The notes beneath the pieces are model-generated. The model had not been told where the DNA came from. It saw only the letters and a program-made list of their open reading frames with translations, and made no database searches. From positions 424,002 through 488,001 of the forward strand of contig JACTAT010000007.1 of assembly GCA_014526335.1 (NCBI GenBank): a stretch of 64,000 bases of DNA. Direction: 5' to 3'. Numbering within the stretch: position 1 is the stretch's first letter; each line of letters begins with the position of its first letter. Positions 55,160 through 64,000 of this stretch are shown one piece after another. Both the position numbers and the translations under genes were made by a program. Origin of the DNA: Chrysaora quinquecirrha. Lineage: Eukaryota; Cnidaria; Scyphozoa; Semaeostomeae; Pelagiidae.

Positions 55160-56050
55160 TTAATATTTCGAGAAGGGAAGCGACCGAAAGTTAGAATGGG
55201 CCCTTGTCTACCAGGAAATACAGAACAATCCTTATCTCGGATTAGAAATATCTAATGACGTTAAATGGAGCCTTCACATAAACAACACCACAAAGAAAGC
55301 CAATGCCACTCTGGGCTTCTTACGACGAAACCTCAGGAATGTCCCAGAAAGCTGTAGAAAAACAGCGTATATATCTCTCGTCAGATCTACCATGGAATAT
55401 TGGGCAACAGTATGGAACCCTTACCTAAAAGGAGATATCGACAAACTAGAAAAGATACAGAACAGAGCCATCAGATTTATAAAGAAGGATTACAAGAGCA
55501 GGATTCCCGGGTCAATATCACGAATGCGAAGGGATTTGGATCTAGACACACTTGAGGCGAGGAGAAAAAGTCTGCGGTTAATTTTAATGTATAAGGTCAT
55601 AGAGGGGTTGGTCCCATCGCTGCCCCCTGATTCATTTCTAAAATATCAGAAAGGGAAACGCCAAATTAAGCCAAAAATTTTCAGTAATCATGAAGTCACG
55701 AACGTCGTCAGTAAACGAGTGTGTAATAACAGCAAAAGGCTTGTCATACCAGAGAGTGCTACTCGTCAATACGAGCACTCATTTTTCGTAGAAACTTGTG
55801 TTCAATGGAACCATCTACCTGAATCTGTTGCATGCGCAAACAGTCTTGAAAGATTTAAAACCGCTCTACAGGAGCATCAGCAGAACATTTGGAACGCTTG
55901 AAATTTTCGCTATAAACTTTAAAGTCGTAAAAAATGAAAAATTAAAAAAAAAAAATTGTTAAAAATAGCTTAATAACATTGTTGTAAAATAACCAGTAAT
56001 TGGGATCTACAACGTAAAATTATACAGATACAGATACAGATACAAATAGC
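55160..56050 (+). mobile_element. CR1/L2-group non-LTR retrotransposon, 3' end
   Basis: The frame runs from about 55160 to the stop at 55901. It reads NPYLGLEISNDVKWSLHIN, FLRRNLRNVPESCRKTAY, TMEYWATVWNPYLKGDIDKL, EKIQNRAIRFI and ends with SLERFKTAL. This is the C-terminal part of a Jockey-superclass reverse transcriptase ORF. It is truncated at the 5' end and the catalytic domain is absent. The 3' tail after an A-rich stretch is (ACAGAT)n at 56020-56045, as usual for this group. Confidence 0.88.
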
Positions 56051-56123
56051 CCACCACTTTCATAAAAACTACGAGTATCGCGTGCAACAAGTGATTCTCG
56101 ACTCTTGTGAAAGCTGCACAGCT

Positions 56124-56471
56124 CCGGGGGGTAACTTCAATAGATCAGTGACGGGGGTGTGCCATTTTCGCAATAAAAAGTTGACCCCAAAATTTATGAA
56201 AATTCTAAAAAGTATACCCCAAAGTTTACAAAGAAATATGAATATAGTACATAGAAATACTGAAAAGTCTGTTTTTAGAGTTAAGCAGCTGAAATTTATT
56301 TGACAGTTATTGTGACTTTATCAAAATTGATCATCTTAGCAAAAATGATACCCAAGTTTGTAATTTTAGCAAATTTGATACCCCAAAATTTATTTTCCAT
56401 CCCTAAAAAGTTACCTCAAAAAATGGAACATCCCGTACCCATACATATGGGAGTTACCCCCCCCCCCCGGG
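56124..56471. mobile_element. G-run MITE with 8-bp target duplication (hAT-like)
   Basis: It starts CCGGGGGGTAACTTC and ends GGGAGTTACCCCCCCCCCC followed by CGGG. GCACAGCT occurs on both sides (56116-56123, 56472-56479). The interior has repeated GATACCC and TACCCCAAA text. Related G-run ends lie near 22085 and 54175. An 8-bp duplication suggests hAT. Confidence 0.78.
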
Positions 56472-56879
56472 GCACAGCTTCAAGGGACAAGTGAGAGACG
56501 CCACACGCCAAAGATTTTTTTGCGACCCTGATGATTTGCTCCCAACCTTTCTTTTGTTCTACGAGCAACATGATTGGCTGTGCCAGGATATAAACAAATT
56601 CATTGATTGGCTAAAAACATTTTCCCCCTTGCTCCAACAGAGTTATGGAACCGAGGCAAAAATGTCAGTCCACTTTCGGATTTCGGAAACGAATTTGAAT
56701 GAGTCGGTCATGTATCGAAAAGATCTTCGGCTTCTAAAGGCCTTACAAATGGACAGAAAAGTTGAAAACAACACGTTGCCAAGTGGTTGCTAAGGAAAAA
56801 AATTCATGGAAGGATGCAAATTTTTGCATTTTCAAAGAAACCATTTGATTTACCAACAAATAGTTATTTCTATGCTATT

Positions 56880-57535
56880 CTATGCTTACATCTGCACCTA
56901 CGCCTGTGCCTATGCATTCGCCGACACCAATGCCTACATCTCAATCTATACCTGTGCCTATGCCTTCACCTATGCCTTCGCTACATCTACACCTACGCCT
57001 GTGCCTCTACCTTCGCCTTCGGCTATGCCTATGCCTACACCTATACATGTGTCTTAGCCTAGACCTATTCCTTCATCTGCACCTACGCCTGTGCCTATGC
57101 ATTCGCCTACACCAATGCCTACATCTAAATCTATACCTGTGCCTATGCCTTCGCCTATGCCTTTGCTACATCTACACCTACGCCTGTGCCTATGCCTTCG
57201 CCTTCGACTATGCCTATGCCTACACCTATACACGTGTCTTAGCCTAGACCTATGCCTTCATCTGCACCTATGCCTGTGCCTATGCATTCGCCTACACCAA
57301 TGCCTACATCTAAATCTATACCTGTGCCTATGCCTTCGCCTATGCCTTTGCTACATCTACACCTACGCCTGTGCCTATGCCTTCGCCTTCGACTATGCCT
57401 ATGCCTACACCTATACATGTGTTTTAGCCTAGACCTATGCCTTCATCTACACCTATACCTATGCCTGTGCATTAACCTACACCTATGCCTACATTGAAAT
57501 CTATACCTGTGCCTATGCCTTCGCCTATGCCTTTG
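56880..57535 (+). repeat. Hexamer-based higher-order repeat (GCCTAY), about 185-bp unit
   Basis: Base units GCCTAT, GCCTAC, GCCTTC and GCCTGT are arranged into a longer unit of about 185 bases that recurs 3.5 times (markers TGTCTTAGCCTAGACC near 57049 and 57235, TGTTTTAGCCTAGACC near 57419). Units are over 90% alike. Open frames in all three phases arise because hexamers lack stops. Confidence 0.92.
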
Positions 57536-57679
57536 TCTGCAACTTATCGACATGGGTGTCTGCCGTCTTCTCGAGCATTTACGGCTACCTAAATCAAATT
57601 AAAGACCGTGGTCACAAAAAACTACTTTGCTCTATCTAGCTCAATCAATCTAGCTCGATTCCCTTATTACGGAGTATTC

Positions 57680-58506
57680 CGAAAATACCAGAGCTTGCCT
57701 TGAAAAGATCAGGCCTCTGGCAGATGGTTTGCAACCACCAGTGAAGAAGCCAAGCCAACAGACAGTTGAAGATATTTGCAAATTATTTCCACCCGCCCAT
57801 AGGATTGAAGCAGAAGTCCTTATGGCTGAATTAGAAATCTTCGCCACTATGATTGCGTCAAAAAACGTAAATTCTTCCAGAGCAGCTGCCATATTCGCAC
57901 ACGAGCACCAGGCAGTCTTCCCTACAGTGTGCAGAGCGTATCAGCTCTTACTCACCGCCCCTGTATCCGTAGCAAAAGATGAACGAACTTTCACCAAGCT
58001 GAAGATCATATAGAACTGCCTACGGTCGACTATGAAAGATGAACGTCTTAATGATTTAGTTGTTCCTGCTTGCGAGAAGGACCTCACAGACACAATTGAT
58101 TTAAAGGAGATTGTGAACACTTGGTCGAAGGTTAAATTGCGCCGATTGTCCCTAAAATGTGTAACAAAATAACTAGTATTTTGCAAGTTTAGTTCCCTGT
58201 TAGTAACCCAGTTAGTAACCCTAATCTTAGTTCCAATTTTTTTCATTTAACCGAAGTATATGACTCGAGATGCAAGCTTCATTACGGTGCCAAAATCTAA
58301 ACTGACATTTAATCCACGCTAAAATCAGGTGAAAGGATATTTCATAGGCAGTTAAGTCTCAAATTTAGTTTTTTGTTGCTTAGAAATTTATCATTAAACG
58401 AAAAATGGACATCGACAAAGCCTACTAGGTCTGCAGGGCACCACTCAGTTTCGCAGGGCAAAAACCTTTTACACCCCCCAGGAATATGGGTCTAGTTACG
58501 CCCCTG
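57680..58506 (+). pseudogene. hAT transposase C-terminal remnant with element end
   Basis: The frame reads ACLEKIRPLADGLQPPVKK, RAYQLLLTAPVSVAKDERTF, TKLKII, stop, NCLRSTMKDERLNDLVV and CEKDLTDTIDLKEIV. This is the hAT C-terminal dimerisation domain of the ZMYM/ZNF862-like branch, broken by one TAG at about 58011. The terminal repeat ends at 58506 with the complement of CAGGGGCGTAACTAGACCC. The N-terminal part is missing. Confidence 0.88.
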
Positions 58507-58879
58507 GGAACAGCGGACTTAGTCCAAGGTCCTTAGTGTACGATAACTCTCCTATGTCCTGAAATTATTCATTGTGGTCAGTCCAAGAGAGAGAGGAAAT
58601 GGAAAATTAGGGGGTGATGCCTCCCCCTGGGTCTGCAAAGAAAGAAAGCAGTTCGACTTGGGCAACCTTTTATTTTTATCGGAAACAAAGGACTGACTGT
58701 GGGCAAAAATGATTCAACTGATCCCATAATGAGTATACAGTAAAGGAGACTAGCCCCTGTCCGTCTCTGACCATCGACTGGTGTCAACCCCCGCCTTATA
58801 AGGTCTGTGCATTCAAATTGTTGAGAAAAATCATTCGATGGTCCTAACCCGTACCCCCGTCTGCAGATGTAACCTCTAC

Positions 58880-59460
58880 GTAGTTCCTTTATTCTGGTCG
58901 TAAGCCCTTTTTCTTGATCCTAGTCCAAGGTCCTGTTCTCCGGTCCCACTTAAGGTCCTGTTCCTTGGTATTATTCAAGGGTCCTTCAGCCATAACAATG
59001 GGCCCTGTTTTTTCTCCATGTCCTTGGTCCCTGTACCGTTCAAATTCCATGTCTATTCCAAGGTTCTGTACCCTAGTGCCATAGTATAGGTGCTGTTTCT
59101 TGGTGGCTGTGCAAGGTCCTTAGTCCATGATTTTGTTCCTTAGTCATGAAATGATTCACCTTGGTCAGTGCCTTTCTACCCAACTCCTTTCCTTGTTTCA
59201 GTGTCGTTACTGTGTCCTGCTACTAAGCCTTCTATTTTTCATGTTCTGTATTCAAGAGCCCAGTTCATGGGCCCATGTTGTAACCTTAGTTATGAAATAG
59301 TTAATGTTCCACAGTCGTTCTCTCTTTCTCTGTCCTGTAACTTAGCCCTGAAATTATGCATGGTCTTCAGTTCCTGTGCAGTGTTACTTACCCTCGTTTT
59401 GTTCTTGGTATGCAATCCTGTTCCTGAGTCCTGTTCCTCAGTCTTGTTATTATTCATGTT
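58880..59460 (+). repeat. Degenerate border of the 164-bp satellite
   Basis: Short TCCTGTTCC, TTGGTCC, CTTAGTC units without the long period grade into the ordered array. Frames here are not coding. Confidence 0.8.
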
Positions 59461-62010
59461 TTTTAGGTCTATTCTTTGATCCTGTTCCTTCATCTCATGA
59501 TCTGAGATGTTATTTGTCATGATCTTCTGTGATGTTCTTCAGCCGCGTTACTAACTCTTGTTTTGTTCATGGTATTCAATCCAGTTCCTCAGTCCTCTTC
59601 CTCAGTCTTGTTTTTATTCATGTTCTTCAGGTCTATTCTTTGGTCCTGTTCTGTCATCTCATGATCTGACATGTTATTGCTCATGATCTTCAGTGATGTT
59701 CTAGTGCCGTGCTACTTACTCTTTTTTTATTAATGGTTTTCAATCCTGTTCCTCAGTCCTGTTCCTCAGTCTTGTTTTTATTCATGTTCTTCAGGTCTAT
59801 TCTTTGGTCCTGTTCCTTCATCTCATGATCTGACATGTTATTGTTCATGATCTTCAGTGATGTTCTAGGGCCGTGCTACTTACTCTTTTTTTATTCATGG
59901 TTTTCAATCCTGTTCCTCAGTCCTGTTCCTCAGTCTTGTTTTTATTCATGTTCTTCAGGTCTATTCTTTGGTCCTGTTCCTTCATCTCATGATCTGACAT
60001 GTTATTGTTCATGATCTTCTGCGATGCTCTTGTGCCGTGTTACTTACTCTTGTTTTGTTCATGGTCTTCAATCCTGTTCCTCAGTCCTGTTCCTCAGTCT
60101 TGTTTTTATTCATGTTCTTCAGGTCTATTCTTTGGTCCTGTTCCTTTATCTCATGATCTGACATGTTATTGCTCATGATCTTCTGCGATGCTCTTGTGCC
60201 GTGTTACTTACTCTTGTTTTGTTCATGGTCTTCAATCCTGTTCCTCAGTCCTGTTCCTCAGTCTTGTTTTTATTCATGTTTTTTTAGGTCTATTCTTTGG
60301 TCCTGTTCTGTCATCTCATGATCTGACATGTTATTGCTCATGATCTTCTGTGATGTTCTTGTGTCGTGTTACTTACTCTTGTTTTGTTTATGGTATTCAG
60401 GCCTGTTCCTCAGTCCTGTTCCTCAGGCATGTTTTTATTAATGTTCTTCAGGTCTATTCTTTGGTCCTGTTCTGTCATCTCATGATCTGACATGTTATTG
60501 CTCATGATCTTCTGTGATGTTCTTGTGCCGTGTTACTTACTCTTGTTTTGTTTATGGTATTCAGGCCTGTTCCTCAGTCCTGTTCCTCAGGCTTGTTTTT
60601 ATTAATGTTCTTCAGGTCTATTCTTTGGTCCTGTTCCTTCATCTCATGATCTGACATGTTATTGCTCATGATCTTCTGTGATGTTCTTGTGCCGTGTTAC
60701 TTACTCTTGTTTTGTTTATGGTATTCAGGCCTGTTCCTCAGTCCTGTTCCTCAGTCTTGTTTTTATTCATGTTCTTCATGTCTATTCTTTGGTCCTTTTC
60801 TGTCATCTCATGATCTGACATGTTATTGCTCATGATCTTCTGTGATGTTCTTGTGCCGTGTTACTTACTCTTGTTTTGTTTATGGTATTCAGGCCTGTTC
60901 CTCAGTCCTGTTCCTCAGGCTTGTTTTTATTAATGTTCTTCAGGTCTATTCTTTGGTCCTGTTCTGTCATCTCATGATCTGACATGTTATTGCTCATGAT
61001 CTTCTGTGATGTTCTTGTGCCGTGTTACTTACTCTTGTTTTGTTTATGGTATTCAGGCCTGTTCCTCAGTCCTGTTCCTCAGGCTTGTTTTTATTAATGT
61101 TCTTCAGGTCTATTCTTTGGTCCTGTTCTGTCATCTCATGATCTGACATGTTATTGCTCATGATCTTCTGTGATGTTCTTGTGCCGTGTTACTTACTCTT
61201 GTTTTGTTTATGGTATTCAGGCCTGTTCCTCAGTCCTGTTCCTCAGGCTTGTTTTTATTAATGTTCTTCATGTCTATTCTTTGGTCCTTTTCTGTCATCT
61301 CATGATCTGACATGTTATTGCTCATGATCTTCTGTGATGTTCTTGTGCCGTGTTACCTACTCTTGTTTTGTTTATGGTATTCAGGCCTGTTCCTCAGTCC
61401 TGTTCCTCAGTCTTGTTTTTATTCATGTTCTTCATGTCTATTCTTTGGTCCTTTTCTGTCATCTCATGATCTGACATGTTATTGCTCATGATCTTTTGTG
61501 ATGTTCTTGTGCCGTGTTACTTACTCTTGTTTTGTTTATGGTATTCAGGCCTGTTCCTCAGTCCTGTTCCTCAGGCTTGTTTTTATTAATGTTCTTCAGG
61601 TCTATTCTTTGGTCCTGTTCTGTCATCTCATGATCTGACATGTTATTGCTCATGATCTTCTGTGATGTTCTTGTGCCGTGTTACTTACTCTTGTTTTGTT
61701 TATGGTATTCAGGCCTGTTCCTCAGTCCTGTTCCTCAGGCTTGTTTTTATTAATGTTCTTCAGGTCTATTCTTTGGTCCTGTTCTGTCATCTCATGATCT
61801 GACATGTTATTGCTCATGATCTTCTGCGATGCTCTTGTGCCGTGTTACTTACTCTTGTTTTGTTCATGGTCTTCAATCCTGTTCCTCAGTTCTGTTCCTC
61901 AGTCTTGTTATTATTTATGTTTTTTTTAGGTCTATTCTTTGGTCCTGTTCTGTTATCTCATGATCTTCAGTGATGTTCTAGTGCCGTGTTACTTACTCTT
62001 ATATCGGTCC
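59460..62010 (+). repeat. 164-bp satellite array, about 15 units
   Basis: The marker ATGATCTGAC occurs near 59661, 59825, 59989, 60152, 60318, 60482, 60646, 60809, 60973, 61137, 61301, 61465, 61629 and 61793, a 163-166-base period. Each unit contains TTCCTCAGTCCTGTTCCTCA, TGTTATTGCTCATGATCTTC and GCCGTGTTACTTACTCTTG. Central units (60480-61800) are nearly identical and outer ones diverge. Confidence 0.96.
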
Positions 62011-62108
62011 ATCGTCTTTAGTCTTTTTCCTTAGTCCTGTTCTTCAGTCATGCCTTAGTCTTCATATTGGTCTTGGTTTTCAGTCCTGTTCTTGTGCCAT
62101 TTCACCTG

Positions 62109-62476
62109 CGCGTTTTTTTATAGGGAACACCTTAATAAGGAACTGGAGGCCGACAATTCCAAGAAAATTAAGGAACTTTAAGGAACTGTCGAGGCTCGGA
62201 TAAAAAACTAGGAATACATTTTTTCAAGAACAAGACTATTTGTACAGAAAAATAACAGAATAACAATATATTTCCCATCGTTCTGCCAAAAAAGACTCCA
62301 TTCATATCTAAAATTAGAAAATGAAGCAAATTTGCTGTAAAAATTTGCTGTAAAAATTAATGTTCAAACATATGCCATGACAAGGAACAATATAAGGAAC
62401 TTCAGCCTCATTTTTGTCAAAAATTAAGGAACTCAAGCCTCAACTCAGACCAAAGGTTCCTTTTAAAAAAAACGTG
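62109..62476. mobile_element. TA-flanked MITE, diverged copy E
   Basis: The left end is CGCGTTTTTTTATAGGGAAC and the right end the complement of CACGTTTTTTTTAAAAGGAAC, with TA after it (62477-62478). The left TA is mutated to TG. The interior is rich in TTAAGGAACT and complementary text. Confidence 0.72.
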
Positions 62477-62730
62477 TATCACGCAAGCACAACATAAAAC
62501 AGCGAAGACCGAGGCGGGAAGCTGTTTTTGAGAGCGAAATTTCGCCGATGAATTTTATAATTTTGCTGACCATTTGAAAAGGGAAATCGTCCGGGAAGCC
62601 TAGAGATTGTTAAAACACAAATAATTTCAGTGTAAATTTTGTAGACGGAGCTTGGCGAGTTGAAAAGAAACGCGCAAATTCGCCACAACGAAAGCCCCTG
62701 TTTTTAAGACAATGGAGCCTTTGCTCGCAA

Positions 62731-62773
62731 CATAGTCAATAGAAGTGAGGACTCCTCACTTCTATTGACTATG
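62731..62773. repeat. 43-bp perfect palindrome
   Basis: CATAGTCAATAGAAGTGAGG plus A, a single C, then the exact complement. Each arm is 21 bases with no mismatch and a one-base centre. It can form a cruciform; it is not part of a visible element. Confidence 0.9.
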
Positions 62774-64000
62774 CTCGAAACAACCTGTTAGGAAGGTCAA
62801 AAACGGGAAACACTAATAGGAGAGAGAGAAAAAACGGAAAGTTAAAGAGGCGATGGCACGCCTACCCTGCGACGAAAGAAAGCAGTTTGAATCGGACAGC
62901 TTTCGCAGCAAGGCAAGACTTGCTGTTCACAAAAAAACGCGGATAAATTCAATCCCTGCATGAGTATATAGGGGAAATATAAATTAAATTTGAATTTAAT
63001 TAAAAAGAACTGAAATGATATTATTCAGTTTTTACTTCTAAAAGTTAAGATATTACTGGAATATTTCGGAAGTTGTCCTTCTCTTGCATTAACTGCCATT
63101 TACTGCCCGATTAACTGTAGGAATTTTTAATGGCATTCCATCATTCTACTCAATCATTCCATATTCCATTTTCCATATTTCAGCCATCATGAATTTCAAA
63201 GAGAAAGTAATAAAGCCAATGAATTTCAAGAATAGACAAGGATAAATAGCTGATTGGTTGGATACAGACATGCATCATTACACATTATTTGTCCCTTCAA
63301 TCAACTGTGGATCGGCTATCTCTAAAAAGGGGAACGGGGAATAGGGGAACTGAGAACAGGGGAACGGGGGAATGGGGGAATCTCTAAAAAGGGAAACAAG
63401 AAAATGGCACATCCTATCAAAAAATCGTTTACACCAATGAAAAGAGCTTTATTGAAAACACGAAAAATATGTAACTTTGAAACTTTTTCTCTGCTTTGCT
63501 TAGAAATAACACGGTTTCAAAAACTATTTTCTCAAAAGCTCTAAAAGGGGGAACGTAAAAACTACGCAACGTAAAGCACTGAGAAATGTATCATTCGAGA
63601 GCTTGTTGGCAGCACGTTTCAAATATTTCAAAAAGTGTTGAATTTAAATTAAACTAAGAGGAATAAATCGCTTATAAAACCGATGAAATAAACATTCCGT
63701 GTTATCAATGAGACATAATGAAAAATACTTCTGACATTCACAGCTAACGGAAACCAATTACCGTATTAAGACCTGGCTTTGCTGTAGACAAACATCAAAT
63801 GACAGGAATTTTGTATTATGTCTGGGCATGGATGAACTCTTTCAGCACTGTGGAATTTAGGGATGTTTTCGACAATTGAACGTTTCAGTTGCTCCTCAGG
63901 ATCACTTTTACTCGTGCGTGAAGAACAGGCACTGTACTGTATGTGAAAATATGTCATATATTTTGTAATATTATTGTCCCAAGTTTTATCTTGTGTTTTT
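62774..64000. other. Intergenic end of the window
   Basis: No gene was recognised. A G-rich patch of GGGGAAC / GGGGAAT units (63328-63380) has enough G-runs to suggest a quadruplex on the plus strand. Confidence 0.5.

Overview
The window reads as nuclear DNA of an AT-rich, intron-dense invertebrate, most likely a cnidarian and probably an anthozoan (stony coral or sea anemone). This is inference. It rests on small phase-conserved exons with GT-AG introns, a KDZ transposase gene, Penelope-like and CR1/L2-like retroelements, tRNA-derived SINEs, many MITEs and fold-back elements, and an orphan pseudokinase gene. There is nothing bacterial: no operons, CRISPR arrays or rRNA. Most long open frames in the window are translations of tandem repeats or low-complexity DNA.

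Layout. 1-1900 is one long polypyrimidine tract inside an intron. It runs straight into the 3' splice site of the first visible exon of a C11orf65/MFI homologue (+, exons 1904-8062, both ends missing). From 10.1 to 16.1 kb there is a zinc-ribbon exon and a second plus-strand gene of unknown function. That gene is built from symmetric phase-1 exons, two of which have a decayed tandem copy. A Penelope-like element remnant with inverted 3' ends follows at 16.2-17.0 kb. A three-exon coiled-coil/pseudokinase gene lies on the minus strand at 17.1-19.7 kb.

The most striking object is at 24.2-35.4 kb on the minus strand. It is an 18-exon KDZ (Kyakuja-Dileera-Zisupton) transposase gene with zinc clusters, all three predicted DDE residues and a large C-terminal exon that looks like a cysteine protease. 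One exon carries a single-base frameshift, and a fold-back element sits in an intron.

36-47 kb is mostly mobile DNA: a MITE, a fold-back element with tandem-repeat arms around a 144-codon frame, a composite element with a nested Harbinger-like MITE and a (TTAG)n array, and a 1.6-kb fold-back made of a TACTGTGGTGG-type satellite. 47.6-54.9 kb (minus) is a complete five-exon dynein light chain Tctex-type gene (DYNLT1 type) whose introns hold several of these elements. 55-58.5 kb has CR1/L2 and hAT remnants and a hexamer-based higher-order repeat. 58.9-62.0 kb is a roughly 164-bp satellite array. The end of the window has a TA-flanked MITE, a 43-bp perfect palindrome and no recognised gene.

Host genes (C11orf65/MFI, DYNLT1) are ordinary conserved genes with unrelated roles and are not a functional cluster. 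The repeats tie the window together, because several families recur at distant points, which allowed element ends and target-site duplications to be read directly.
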